DNA of 64,000 nucleotides from JANQOH01 sp965200095 (GCA_965200095.1 OZ241350.1:2914001-2978000), one strand, 5' to 3'; positions 1 through 10,990 are shown, counted from the first letter of the stretch. Made by a program: numbers and translations. Notes: generated from the letters alone by a model not told the origin.

Positions 1-559
1 CGTCCCTCCAGGGCTTCGCGGAAGCGGTCGCTGTCGTAGCCCTTGTCGCCAATCAGGACATCGGCGTCCGGCGGCAAGGCATTGAACATCATCGCGGCTC
101 CGCGATGGTCGCTGACCTGCCCTTCGGTCAGCAGCATGATCAGGGGCTTGCCGTCGCCGTCGCAGACCGCGTGCAGTTTCGAGTTGAGGCCGCCCCGGGT
201 GCGTCCGATACAGCGCGAAAGAGCCCCTTTTTTAGCAGACTGGCTGCGGTGCGGTGCGCCTTCAGATGGGTGGCGTCGATTATCACCGTCCCCGTTGCCC
301 GGCCCTCCGCCGCCAGGGCCGCGAAGATGTGGTTGAACACGCCGGCCTCGCTCCACCGCACGAAGCGGTTGTAGAGGGTCTTGTGGGGACCGTATTCGGA
401 GGGCGCGTGACGCCGGATGAGGCCGTATCGGATCACATGGATGATGCCGGAGATGACGCGCCGGTCATCGACCCGGGGCACGCCGCGGACCTTGTTGGGC
501 AGCAGCGGCCGGATGCGATCAAATTGGGTCTCGGAGAGCCAGAACTGGTGGTCGGACAT
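1..559 (-). CDS. IS5-family-like transposase in two frames, probable -1 programmed frameshift, partial
   Basis: The first frame starts at ATG 559 (MSDHQFWLSE) and carries the N-terminal DUF4096-like helix-turn-helix region and the first DDE residue in VIIDATHLK. At a run of six T on the plus strand (228-233; A6G4 in the coding strand) reading can slip -1. It then continues into the second frame with CIGRTRGGLNSKLHAVCD and, near the edge, LIGDKGYDSDRF, which carries the second catalytic Asp. Without slippage the first frame ends near 140. The A6G slip site between ORF A and ORF B is typical of the IS427-like group of IS5 transposases, so the split looks like normal regulation rather than decay. 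The C-terminal Glu lies outside the window. Confidence 0.82.
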
Positions 560-620
560 GGTGCACCCCCTGTATCTGGTGGCAGCACACCACACATCCT
601 AACCCAACGCAACCCCCTTT

Positions 621-650
621 ATGGGTCCTGAGCCTAGGCTCAGGACTCAT
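621..650. repeat. 30-base near-perfect palindrome centred on CTAG
   Basis: The arms ATGRGTCCTGAGC meet around CCTAGG, and only one base pair (position 624 against 647) is mismatched. It lies between the IS5-like transposase start and the end of the truncated dcm-like gene. The likely explanation is the terminal inverted repeat of the IS, possibly abutting a second inverted end. Confidence 0.6.
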
Positions 651-686
651 AACCGGAATAGGCCGACGGCGCGCCGAACGACGCCT

Positions 687-1004
687 TTACCCGGTCTCGC
701 CCCCGAACACGACCGCGATGTCTTCGTTCCCTGTTCCTGCGGCGCGGCGGATGGCGCCGCTGTCGATGTCGAGGACGCTGCGGCACACGGTCGCGCACCG
801 GGGAAAATTGAACGCATGCGTCGCGCAGTGGATCGGGTCCACATCGACGGCGGCCGCGATGTCGAACCCGGCGGCCTCGAAACCGAGGCTCATCCCCCCG
901 GCGCCGGCGAACAGGTCCACCCCGACGGGCCGTGCGCGTCCGGCCGTCTCCGGTTCCCGGATGTCGGGCCGCGGCGGAGTCACGCCGGGGAAAAGGCGGG
1001 CCAT
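687..1004 (-). pseudogene. 5' fragment of a C5-cytosine DNA methyltransferase (Dcm-like)
   Basis: About 105 codons from ATG 1004. The protein contains a textbook motif I of C5-cytosine methyltransferases (VDLFAGAGGMSLGFEAAGF), which binds S-adenosylmethionine, followed by the VDVDP acidic loop. Reading stops at TAA 687-689 immediately after VVFGGE, where intact enzymes continue with the catalytic PPCQGFS motif IV. The catalytic cysteine and all later motifs are missing, so the fragment cannot methylate DNA. An IS5-like element lies about 40 bases further on. A vsr-like fragment on the same strand at 1677-2062 supports an ancestral dcm/vsr pair. Confidence 0.85.
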
Positions 1005-1328
1005 GTTTTCCCGTCCGCGAACGAACGGCCACGCGCAACCCGCCGCCCCGGCCCGCGCGCCGGCGAGTGTCCGGGCCCTGTCATTGCGCCGTCCCGTCGC
1101 GATCCGCCCGCCGGCGCGTTTCCCGTCATCGCCCTCCTGCTTGCGATGAAATACCGCCTGCCCCCCCCTATACGACCGCCCCGGTCGTATGTCACCGCCA
1201 TGCCGCGCCATGCCCGGAGCGCCACGGCCGGCGCAGCGCCGCCATTCTACGCCGTCGCTGCGCGGCCCGCCGCAACCCGCCCCGACAACGCCGCTTGCCG
1301 CCGCCCGCGCCCCGTCTATGGTCGCCGC
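1005..1328. other. Intergenic region between the dcm remnant and the DUF1640-like gene
   Basis: No gene could be supported in these 324 bases. The only structure seen is a perfect 8-base inverted repeat, ATACGACC/GGTCGTAT, listed separately, following a run of eight C at 1161-1168. Confidence 0.5.
1170..1190. promoter_or_regulatory. Operator-like inverted repeat ATACGACC-N5-GGTCGTAT
   Basis: Perfect 8-base arms at 1170-1177 and 1183-1190 lie in the divergent gap between the dcm fragment (minus strand) and the DUF1640-like gene (plus strand). The arm length and 5-base spacing suit a dimeric repressor such as a TetR-type protein. No regulator gene is nearby, so the role is inferred from position and symmetry only. 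Confidence 0.3.
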
Positions 1329-1604
1329 ATGGATACGGACCCGGGTTTCGACACGCTCGCATATGCGCAGCGGCTCAAGGCGGCCGGTGTCGAGGATAAA
1401 CAGGCCGAAGCCCACGCCGCCGCCGCGCGCGACAGCCAGGCCGGCCTGGCCACGAAGGCCGATCTCGACAACCTCGAAGCGCGCCTCGAGACGAAGATCG
1501 AACGCGGCGTGAACCGCACCTTGACCGCAATGATCATCGTCGCCGGCGTGATCGTCGCCGCCCTTGTCACATCCACGGTCGCCATCATGAACCAATTGCC
1601 GTGA
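1329..1604 (+). CDS. DUF1640-like small coiled-coil membrane protein
   Basis: A 91-residue protein starting at ATG 1329 (MDTDPGFDTLAYAQRLKAAG). Residues 5-60 are charged and amphipathic with coiled-coil character (ATKADLDNLEARLETKIE). Residues 65-88 form one strong membrane segment (MIIVAGVIVAALVTSTVAI). The order of a short N-terminal helix, a KADL/LE coiled coil and a C-terminal anchor is that of the DUF1640/CCDC90-like small proteins that are scattered in proteobacterial genomes near mobile DNA. The function is unknown. It stands alone between the dcm and vsr remnants and points the opposite way. Confidence 0.7.
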   Translation: MDTDPGFDTLAYAQRLKAAGVEDKQAEAHAAAARDSQAGLATKADLDNLEARLETKIERGVNRTLTAMIIVAGVIVAALVTSTVAIMNQLP

Positions 1605-1676
1605 CAGCGGCCCGCGCCGGCCCGGCGAAGCGACCGTTGCAACGCCTTGCGAGGACGGCGCGCCGCCGAGGCGCAC

Positions 1677-2062
1677 TCAAGAGCGGATGTCCCCGTCTTC
1701 CAGGAAGGCGCACAGTCTGGCGGCGAGCGCGTCCGAATCGCCGGTCTCGCACTGCCAGACGGTCAGGACGCTCCAGCTGAGCGATTCGAGGCTCGCGCGC
1801 TTCTCGGCGTCGCGCTCCCTGTTCCGTTCGAGTTTGGGAAGCCAGTAGTCGAGCCGGGACTTCGGCGGTTGTCCGCGGCGACACCCGTGGGCGTGCCAGA
1901 AGCGCCCATGCAGGAAAATCGCCTTTCTGCGACCCGGGAAAACCAGGTCGGGCCTGCCCGACAGGTCGCTCCGGTGGAGGCGATAGCGATAACCGAGGCC
2001 TTCGCTGTCGGCGCGAACCGTCCCCGCGGCGCGCGGCGTCGTAACCGGCCTGGGGAGTTACC
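1677..2062 (-). pseudogene. Very short patch repair (Vsr-like) endonuclease remnant
   Basis: The frame ending at TGA 1677-1679 reads GLGYRYRLHRSDLSGRPDLVF, then FLHGRFWHAHGC, DYWLPKLERNRERD and VLTVWQCET, which follows the core of Vsr T:G-mismatch endonucleases. The catalytic Asp (in RPDLVF) and the FWHAH histidines are present. The first cysteine expected in HGCFWHGH, a zinc ligand, is replaced by Arg. The N-terminal third, with its catalytic Glu, is missing: the frame is closed by TAA just above the PRPVTT stretch and there is no start codon. Vsr enzymes normally protect Dcm-methylated sites, which fits the broken dcm fragment nearby. Confidence 0.8.
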
Positions 2063-2096
2063 CCCATACCGCCGCACACGGACCGGTACAGGGCGC

Positions 2097-2131
2097 GGCG
2101 CGCCGCCCGGGGAGGGGACGGGCGGCGCGCC
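2097..2131 (-). terminator. Strong GC hairpin downstream of the phasin gene
   Basis: A perfect 12-base inverted repeat (arms 2097-2108 and 2120-2131, GGCGCGCCGCCC against its complement, 11-base loop) lies 27 bases past the phasin stop codon. Position and strength suit transcription termination of the phasin gene. There is no U-run on the minus strand, so it is not a classical intrinsic terminator. Confidence 0.5.
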
Positions 2132-2157
2132 TTCCGGTCGCGTCGGCGCCGCGCCGA

Positions 2158-2517
2158 CTACGCGGCGGGCCCGGTCCACTCCCGGGCGGTCGCGTCGAAG
2201 CGGTCGGCGATGGGGGCGAAGGCGGCCGTCGCGGTTTTCAGCGTCATCTCCGACAGGGCGCCGCCGTCGGCGATCCACGCGGCGACGGCGCGCCGCGCCT
2301 CGCCCGCCTGGAGCTCGACGAGTTCGGCCGCGTCCTTGCACGCCATGGCCTTTTCCGAGGCGGCCATCCCCGCCTCGACCTGCGCCGTGACGCATTCAAG
2401 CGTCTTGCCGGCGATTTCGGTCCAGCCCTCGGCGGCGATCCGCCCGCCGGCGAGCCAGGCGTCCATCGTCTTGCGGCCGGCTTCGCTCGCGTCCTTCCAG
2501 TTCCCGAACGTTTTCAT
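2158..2517 (-). CDS. Phasin family protein
   Basis: A 119-residue, mostly helical, alanine-rich protein beginning MKTFGNWKDASEAGRK. The layout is that of small granule-associated phasins, which coat polyhydroxyalkanoate inclusions: amphipathic helices without membrane segments, AAEGWTEIAGKTLECV and ACKDAAELVELQAGEARRAV. ATG 2517 is preferred over an upstream in-frame ATG because GGAGG stands five bases before it. A PHA synthase gene is present 12 kb away (14517-16301). Regulation by a PhaR-type repressor is plausible (see the motif at 2529-2545). The identification rests on overall pattern, because phasins have few invariant residues. Confidence 0.75.
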   Translation of the reverse strand: MKTFGNWKDASEAGRKTMDAWLAGGRIAAEGWTEIAGKTLECVTAQVEAGMAASEKAMACKDAAELVELQAGEARRAVAAWIADGGALSEMTLKTATAAFAPIADRFDATAREWTGPAA

Positions 2518-2528
2518 CGTCGCCTCCA

Positions 2529-2545
2529 TTGGTGCAGTGCAACAC
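2529..2545. promoter_or_regulatory. TGC-rich motif upstream of the phasin gene, possible PhaR site
   Basis: TTGGTGCAGTGCAACAC lies just upstream of the phasin ribosome-binding site and contains overlapping TGCA repeats (TGCAGTGCA at 2533-2541). PhaR repressors of alphaproteobacteria bind TGC-rich sites in phasin promoters, so this is a reasonable candidate. Two copies of TGCGCCGCAA follow further upstream (about 2590-2620). Assignment is inference. Confidence 0.3.
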
Positions 2546-2733
2546 AAGCGCAAGATAGGCTCTGCAAAGGGCATGGTCAAGGTTCGATTTTGCGCCGCAA
2601 CAATTTTTCTGCGCCGCAAAACCGGGGCGCCGGCGCCGGGTCCGCCGGACCGCGCGGAGCGGCATCGGAGAAAAATTATCAACAAAGGTTTATTTCCTGT
2701 TGAAATCGCTTCCAATAGGGGCGACAAGGGGGG

Positions 2734-3950
<1,217 letters not shown>

Positions 3951-3954
<4 letters not shown>

Positions 3955-4601
3955 GCGGGACCGCGCCCGGCGCCGGCGCGGCGCTGATCGTGGTCGATCC
4001 GCAATACGACTTCTGCCCCGGAGGCGCGCTCGCCGTGCCGGACGGCGACGCGACCGTGCCGGCGATCAACCGTCTCGCGCGCGCGTTCGACGAGGTCGTG
4101 TTGACCCAGGACTGGCATCCGCCGGGCCATCTTTCGTTCGCTTCGAGCCATCCCGGGTCGGCGCCCTATGCGCAGATCGATCTGCCTTACGGCCCGCAGA
4201 CGCTGTGGCCGGACCACTGCGTGCAAGGCAGCCGCGGCGCCGAACTTCACGCCGGCCTCGACCTGCCGAACGCGGTGCTCACGATCCGCAAGGGGTTCCG
4301 CGCCGATGTCGATTCCTATTCCGCCTTCATGGAAAACGACCGGGCGACGGCGACGGGCCTGGCGGGCTATCTCCGCGAACGCGGGTTGAAGCGGCTCTGG
4401 TTCTGCGGGCTGGCGCTGGATTTCTGCGTCGCCTGGTCGGCGCTGGACGCGCGGCGGCTGGGCTTCGAGGCGGCGGCGGTCGAGGACGCCTGCCGCGCCA
4501 TCGACATCGACGGCTCGCGCGCCGACGCCTTGCGGCGGATGCGCGAGGCGGGCGTCGCCATCGTCGCCGCGGAGTCCGTCCTCGCGGAGTCGGGCGCGTA
4601 G
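3951..4601 (+). CDS. pncA: Nicotinamidase / pyrazinamidase
   Basis: A 216-residue isochorismatase-fold amidohydrolase that converts nicotinamide to nicotinate for NAD salvage. The catalytic triad is visible: D16 (VVDPQYDF), K114 (TIRKGF) and C159 (LALDFCV). Metal ligands fit D54 and H56 (TQDWHP) and H89 (LWPDHC). The GTG start at 3951 is chosen because it overlaps the upstream stop codon as GTGA; no ATG occurs before the DPQYDF motif. Length is normal for the family. Coupling to a cell-wall carboxypeptidase has no obvious functional meaning. Confidence 0.93.
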
Positions 4602-4626
4602 CGGCCGCCCGCCGCGGGCGCTCCGG

Positions 4627-6021
4627 TCAGGCCAGGGAGTCGGGCGCCGCGACTCCGCTTTCGGCAAGTTCCGCGGCGAGGCTCGCCTTGAGGCGCTCGA
4701 GGCCGCTTTCGTCGCTCGCCTCGCAACGCGCGACGAGCGCGGCCTGGGTGTTCGACGCGCGCAACAGCCACCAGCCGTCGCTTTCGGTCACGCGCACGCC
4801 GTCCACGTCCGCGACCTGGGCGCCGCGGCGACGCAGGCGGTCGGCGACCTCGGCGACCACGGCGAATTTCCGCGCCTCGGCGCAGTCGAAGCGGATTTCC
4901 GGCGTGGCCGCCGTCGTCGGAAGGCGGTCGAGGAGTTCGGCGGCGCTCTTGCCGCTTCGGGCGATCGTGTCGAGCAGGCGCACCGCCGCGTAAAGGCCGT
5001 CATCGTAGCCGAAATAGCGGTCGGCGAAGAAGACGTGTCCGCTCATTTCGCCGGCCAGCGGAGCGCCGGTTTCGGCCATCTTTCTCTTGATGGGCGAATG
5101 GCCGCTGCGCCACATCAGCGGCTTGCCGCCATGTTGCGCGATATGGTCGAAGAGCACGCGGCTCGCCTTGACGTCGGCGATCACCGTCGCGCCGGGGCGC
5201 TCCTCGAGCACCGGTTCGCAGAGCAGGCAGAGGATACGGTCGCCGGCGACGAAGCGGCCCCTGCCGTCGACCGCGCCGAGGCGGTCGCCGTCGCCGTCGA
5301 AGGCGACGCCGAGGTCGCAGCCGATGCCGCGCACCGTGCCGGCGAGGAGGTCGAGGTTCTCCGGCACGGTCGGGTCGGGATGGTGTTCGGGGAAGGTCCC
5401 GTCCACGGTCTCGCACAACAGTACATGGAAGCCCGGCAGGCGTTCGGCGAGCCGCGCCATGACGGGGCCGGCGGCGCCGTTTCCGGCGTCCCATGCGACG
5501 CGGAGTTCGCGTTCGGAGCGCCACGCGGCGGCGAGGGCGTCGATATAGGCGTCGGCGACATCGCGCGCGCCCGCGCCGCCGCCGCCCGCAGCGAACGCGC
5601 CGCCCGCGGCGATGCGCCCGAGGTGCTGGATGTCCTCGCCGTAGAAGGCGCCGGCGCGGGTGGTGAACTTGAAGCCGTTATGCGTCGGCGGGTTGTGCGA
5701 GCCGGTCACCATGACGCCGCCGTCGGCGTCCAGCGCGCGCGCGGCGAAATAGAGCATGGGCGTCGGACCGAGGCCGATGGTCGTAACGTCGGCGCCGGCG
5801 GCCCGCAGCCCCTCGACAAGGGCCGCCTCCAGCGTCGGCGAGGTCAGGCGTCCGTCCCGGCCGACGCAGACGGCGGGGGCGTGCGCGGTTTCGCGCAGGA
5901 GCGTGGCGAAAGCGCGACCCAGAGCCCGCGCATCGGTCTCGTCGAGCGATTCGCCGACGACTCCGCGGACATCGTAGGCGCGCAGGATCTCGGGAGCGAA
6001 GCGGTGAGCGTCAGGCGGCAT
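4627..6021 (-). CDS. Phosphomannomutase / phosphoglucomutase
   Basis: A 464-residue alpha-D-phosphohexomutase of the AlgC/ManB type, interconverting hexose 6-phosphates and 1-phosphates. The phosphoserine loop is TGSHNP with S108. The metal-binding loop is DGDGDR near residue 245, the sugar-specificity loop GEMSGH is near 320, and the phosphate-binding loop RASNTQ is near 430. It is the last gene of a minus-strand run recJ-galU-ugd-this gene, overlapping the ugd stop by 11 bases. With galU and ugd it supplies sugar nucleotides (glucose 1-phosphate, UDP-glucose, UDP-glucuronate) for surface polysaccharides. Confidence 0.93.
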   Translation of the reverse strand: MPPDAHRFAPEILRAYDVRGVVGESLDETDARALGRAFATLLRETAHAPAVCVGRDGRLTSPTLEAALVEGLRAAGADVTTIGLGPTPMLYFAARALDADGGVMVTGSHNPPTHNGFKFTTRAGAFYGEDIQHLGRIAAGGAFAAGGGGAGARDVADAYIDALAAAWRSERELRVAWDAGNGAAGPVMARLAERLPGFHVLLCETVDGTFPEHHPDPTVPENLDLLAGTVRGIGCDLGVAFDGDGDRLGAVDGRGRFVAGDRILCLLCEPVLEERPGATVIADVKASRVLFDHIAQHGGKPLMWRSGHSPIKRKMAETGAPLAGEMSGHVFFADRYFGYDDGLYAAVRLLDTIARSGKSAAELLDRLPTTAATPEIRFDCAEARKFAVVAEVADRLRRRGAQVADVDGVRVTESDGWWLLRASNTQAALVARCEASDESGLERLKASLAAELAESGVAAPDSLA

Positions 6022-7327
6022 CGCGCGCCCCGCGCCCCACGCCGAGATAGCGCAACCCGGCGGCGCGCATGTCCTCGGGCCGGTAGACGTTTCTCAGGTC
6101 GATGACCAGCGGACGACGCAGCAGGTCGCGGATGCGGGCCGGGTCGAGACCGCGGAACTCGTTCCATTCGGTCGCCACGACAAGCGCGTCGGCGCCGGCG
6201 ATAGCGGCCTCGGCGGTCCCCGCGGTCTCGGCGCCCTCGACATCGCATTGCGCCCGCGGATCGTAGACGCGCACGCGGGCGCCGGCCTTCAGCAATGCCT
6301 TCGCGATGTCGCGGCTCGGGCTGTCGCGCGTGTCGTCGGTGTTGGGCTTGAAGGCGAAGCCGAGGAGGGCGACGCACAGCCCCTCGACGGAACCGCCGCA
6401 AGCGTCGCGCACCCGATCGGCCATGCGCTTCTTGCGGCGTTCGTTGGCGTCGACGACGGTTTCGACGAGGCTGAGCGGCGCGCCGGCCTCCTGCCCGATG
6501 CGCGCCAGCGCGCGCGTATCCTTGGGGAAGCAACTTCCGCCGTAACCCGGGCCGGGATGGAGGAATTTGCCGCCGATGCGCCGGTCGAGGCCGATGCCGC
6601 GGGCCACGCCTTGCACGTCGGCGCCGGTGGCCTCGCAGAGGTCGGCGATCTCGTTGATGAAGGCGACCCTGGCGGCGAGGAAGGCGTTGGCGGCGTATTT
6701 GGTGAGTTCGGCAGTCTCCCGCGATGCGAAAAGGAACGGCGTATCGCGGATGTAGAGCGGGCGGTAGAGCGCGCCGAGCACCGCGCGCGCATGGTCGCTC
6801 TCGGCGCCGACGACGACCCTGTCGGGGCGCATGAAGTCTTCGATCGCCGATCCTTCGCGGAGGAACTCGGGGTTCGACGCCACATCGAAACCGACGCCCG
6901 CCCGCAGGTCGGGGCGAGCCGCGGCGACGGTGCGCTCGACTTCCGCGCCGGCGCCGACGGGAACCGTGGATTTGAGGACGATCACGGTGCGCCGGGCGAG
7001 ACGGGCGGCGACCTCCCGCGCTGCGGCGTAGACGTAACGCAGGTCGGCATGGCCGTCGCCGCGGCGGCTCGGTGTGCCGACGGCGATGAAGACGGCGTCG
7101 GCGTCCGCCACGGCGTCGAGATCGGTGCGAACGGCAAAACGCCCGGCGCGGACGTTGCGCGCCACGAGGTCCTCGAGGCCCGGCTCGTAGATGGGGATTT
7201 CGCCGGCGTTCAGGCGCGCGACCTTTTCGGCGTCGTTGTCCACACAGGTGACGCGGGTGCCGAATTCCGAGAAGCAGGCGCCCGACACCAGGCCGACATA
7301 GCCGGCGCCGACCACGACGATCTTCAC
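6011..7327 (-). CDS. ugd: UDP-glucose 6-dehydrogenase
   Basis: A 438-residue cytoplasmic enzyme that oxidises UDP-glucose to UDP-glucuronate with two NAD+. The N-terminal Rossmann motif is VVGAGYVG. SNPEFLREG and the catalytic cysteine in GGSCFPKD are intact, and the UDP-binding C-terminal domain is complete (FKPNTDDTRDSPS). The start is GTG 7327, because it overlaps the galU stop (GTGA) and gives KIVVVGAGYVG directly at the N-terminus. Its stop overlaps the phosphomannomutase start. The operon placement after galU matches substrate flow. Confidence 0.95.
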   Translation of the reverse strand: MKIVVVGAGYVGLVSGACFSEFGTRVTCVDNDAEKVARLNAGEIPIYEPGLEDLVARNVRAGRFAVRTDLDAVADADAVFIAVGTPSRRGDGHADLRYVYAAAREVAARLARRTVIVLKSTVPVGAGAEVERTVAAARPDLRAGVGFDVASNPEFLREGSAIEDFMRPDRVVVGAESDHARAVLGALYRPLYIRDTPFLFASRETAELTKYAANAFLAARVAFINEIADLCEATGADVQGVARGIGLDRRIGGKFLHPGPGYGGSCFPKDTRALARIGQEAGAPLSLVETVVDANERRKKRMADRVRDACGGSVEGLCVALLGFAFKPNTDDTRDSPSRDIAKALLKAGARVRVYDPRAQCDVEGAETAGTAEAAIAGADALVVATEWNEFRGLDPARIRDLLRRPLVIDLRNVYRPEDMRAAGLRYLGVGRGARDAA

Positions 7328-8211
7328 CGCGCGGCCCCGCGGGCGAGGATGGCGCGCGCGCCGTCGGCGAGGTCCGGCCGCGCCAGCGCGACGGCGATCG
7401 AGGCTTCGAGGAGCCCGAGCGCCGTCCCGCAGTCGAACCGTTCGCCGGAGAACCGGTAGCCGTGGACGGGCACGGCGCCGACGAGAGCGGCGATGGCGTC
7501 GGTGAGCTGTATTTCCCCGCCGGCGCCGCGCCGGTGGCGGGCGAGATGCTCGATGACGGCGGGCGGAAGGATGTAGCGTCCGATGACGGCGAGGTTCGAG
7601 GGCGCCGCTTCCGCGCGCGGTTTCTCGACCATGCCGGCGACGGGAACGAGCGCATCGTCGCTTGCGCCGCCGTCCGCGCCCGGGTCGAGGATGCCGTAGC
7701 GCTCCACATGCTCGCTCGCCACCGGCGTCGCGGCGACGAGGGCGCCCCCCGTTTCGGCGTATGCGTCCGCCATCTGCGCGAGGCAGGGGCGCGGCGCAAG
7801 GATGAAATCGTCGGGCAGCAGGACGGCGAAAGGCTCGTCGCCGAGCGCCTCGCGCGCACACCACACCGCGTGACCGAGGCCGAGAGGGCGTTGCTGGCGG
7901 ACGGCGATGACGCAGCCGGCGGGGGGGACGGAGTCGCGCAGGGCGGCGGCGGCCTCCGCCCGGCCCGTGGACTCGAGTTCGGCCTCGAGCGCCGGAGCGC
8001 GGTCGAAATGATCGACGACCGCGCTCTTGCCGCGCGCCGTCACCAGCACGATGCGTTCTGCGCCGGCGGCGCGCGCTTCCTCGACGACATACTGGATGAG
8101 CGGCTTGTCGAGGACAGGCAGCATTTCCTTCGGCATTGCCCTGGTTGCCGGGAGGAAGCGGGCGCCGAGGCCGCCGACGGGAATGACCGCCGACCGGAGC
8201 GGCGCGCTCAT
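7324..8211 (-). CDS. galU: UTP-glucose-1-phosphate uridylyltransferase
   Basis: A 295-residue nucleotidyltransferase making UDP-glucose from UTP and glucose 1-phosphate. The signature GLGARFLPATRAMPKEMLP lies at the N-terminus, VEKP near residue 200 and GEIQLTDAI further on. ATG 8211 overlaps the recJ stop by four bases, and the gene in turn overlaps ugd by four. The product is the substrate of ugd, so the pair forms a short UDP-glucuronate pathway. Confidence 0.95.
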   Translation of the reverse strand: MSAPLRSAVIPVGGLGARFLPATRAMPKEMLPVLDKPLIQYVVEEARAAGAERIVLVTARGKSAVVDHFDRAPALEAELESTGRAEAAAALRDSVPPAGCVIAVRQQRPLGLGHAVWCAREALGDEPFAVLLPDDFILAPRPCLAQMADAYAETGGALVAATPVASEHVERYGILDPGADGGASDDALVPVAGMVEKPRAEAAPSNLAVIGRYILPPAVIEHLARHRRGAGGEIQLTDAIAALVGAVPVHGYRFSGERFDCGTALGLLEASIAVALARPDLADGARAILARGAAR

Positions 8212-9997
8212 GCGGGATGCGCCGCATCGTCGATGACCATCCTCACGCCGTCGCGTCCTCGCCACCGGTCGCGCCGCAGCGCGCCGGCGACGTGCAGCGC
8301 GCCGCCTTGCGCCTCGAGGAGGGCCTTGCCGACCGGCCCGTCGGCGGCGCGGAAGGCGATCGCCTCGAGGCGGGCACCGCCCGGGTCGGACAGGCGGCAA
8401 CGCACATGGCCGTCGCCGACGACCCTCGCCGAGTCGACCATGCAACCGGGGACGGCAAAGCCCGGTTCCGGGTTGCCGATGCCGAAAGGACCGGCGATGT
8501 CGAGGCGGTCGAGCAACCCGCCGTCGGCGCCGCCGGGCGCGACGGCGCCGTCGAGCCACAGGACCGGCGCGGCGGCGCCGGCGCCGCAGGACGACGCGCT
8601 GGCCTCGAAGAACGCGGCAAAGGCCGGAACGTTCGCTGCCGGCAGCGTGACTCCTGCGGCGAGGGGGTGGCCGCCGCCGGAGGTCGCGATCCCCCGCCGC
8701 CGCGCCTCGACCGTCGCCGCCCCCGCATCGAATCCGGCGACCGACCGGACGCTCCCCTTCGCCACGCCGCCTTCGCAGGCGATGGCCGCCGCCGGCAAGC
8801 CGAAGCGTTCGACGAGGCGGTTCGCGATCAGTCCGACGACTCCGGCGTGCCAGCCCTCGCCGGCGACGATCAGGGCGGCGGGGCGGGCGGGGATCGCCGC
8901 CTCGGCCTGCGTCAGGGCTTCGACGAGCACGCGCTTCTCGATCTCGCGGCGTTCGGCGTTGAGGCGGTCGAGCCGTTCGGCGAGCGGCAGGGCCTCTTCG
9001 CGGTCGCGCGCGCACAGAAGACGGTGACCGAGGTCCGCGACGCCGACCCGGCCCCCGGCGTTGATGCGCGGCCCGAGCAGGAACCCGACGTGATAGACCC
9101 CGGGCGGTCGATCGATGCGGGCGACATCGCACAGGGCGGCGAGGCCGGGGTTGCCGCGGCGCGCCATGACCCGCAAGCCCTGGCGGACGAAGGCGCGGTT
9201 GAGGCCGGTGAGCGGCGCCATGTCGCAAACGGCGCCGAGCGCCACGAGATCGAGGAAACGGAGCAGGTCCGGCTCGCCGCCGGCGGCGAAACGCCCCCGC
9301 GCGCGCAGCGCGCGGTTCACGGCGACGACGAGGAGGAAGGCGACTCCGACGGCGGCGAGGGCGCCGAGCCCGCTCTCGTCGTCGGCGCGGTTGGGATCGA
9401 CCAGCGCATGGCAGGGCGGCGGTTGCGCGCCGGTCGGGTGGTGGTCGACGACGATGATGTCCAGCCCTTCGGCGGCCGCGGCGGCGAGCGGTTCGACGGC
9501 GGCGGCGCCGCAATCGACGGTCACGACGAGGCGGGCGCCTTCCTTCGCGAGGCGCCGCAGCGCCGGCAGGTTGGGGCCGTAGCCCTCGCGCCGGCGGTCG
9601 GGGATGTGGACGCAGACTCGCCCGCCGACCGCTTCGATATAGAGACGCAGCAGCGCCGAGGCGGTCGCGCCGTCGACATCGTAGTCGCCGAAGACGCCCA
9701 CGGGTTCGCTGGCCTCCAGGGCGTCTGCGAGGCGCGCCGCGGCGCGGTCCATGTCGGCGACCGAGGAAGGGTCGGGGAGCGAGTTGCGCAGGGTGGGGTC
9801 GAGCCAACCCGCCGCGCCGTCGAGGGTGACGCCGCGGCCGGCGAGGACGCGGCCGAGTATCTCCGGGACATCGAGGCGCTGGGCCAGGGCGAGGGCGAGA
9901 CGGTCGCCGTCGCACCGCGCCTGCCAGCGCCGCCCCGTCTGCGAGCGCGCGACGCCGAGCAGCGGCGGCCGGGCGTTTGCGTAACCGTTATCAGCGG

Positions 9998-10001
<4 letters not shown>
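8208..10001 (-). CDS. recJ: Single-stranded-DNA-specific exonuclease RecJ
   Basis: A 597-residue DHH-family nuclease that degrades single-stranded DNA 5' to 3' in recombination and mismatch repair. The metal-binding motifs are clear: GDYDVDGATAS, VVTVDCG, the DHH motif in VVDHHPTG, and the DHHA1-region SGGGHPLAAG. The C-terminal OB domain is present and length is normal. ATG 10001 overlaps the glpX stop (ATGA), and the stop overlaps galU. The hom-glpX-recJ order is probably co-transcribed. Confidence 0.95.

Positions 10002-10990
<989 letters not shown>

Larger units (their letters stand above)
1..650 (-). mobile_element. IS5-family-like insertion sequence, 5' part, cut by the window edge
   Basis: A minus-strand transposase starts at 559 and runs off the left edge. 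The outer (upstream) end of the element lies in the 90 bases beyond the start codon. A 30-base near-perfect palindrome at 621-650 centred on CTAG is the likely terminal inverted repeat together with target or partner sequence; the exact boundary cannot be fixed because the other end is outside the window. The element sits directly against the 3' end of a truncated cytosine methyltransferase gene (687-1004), so its insertion, or a deletion next to it, probably removed the rest of that gene. Confidence 0.8.

Noticed and set aside
687..1676. A 329-codon minus-strand frame taken as one protein
   Set aside because: Only the last 105 codons resemble a methyltransferase; the upstream part is the reverse of the DUF1640-like gene and of intergenic sequence.
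7324..9915. An 863-codon minus-strand frame through galU and recJ
   Set aside because: Its first two thirds are Arg-rich shadow of recJ in another frame; only the galU part from 8211 is real.
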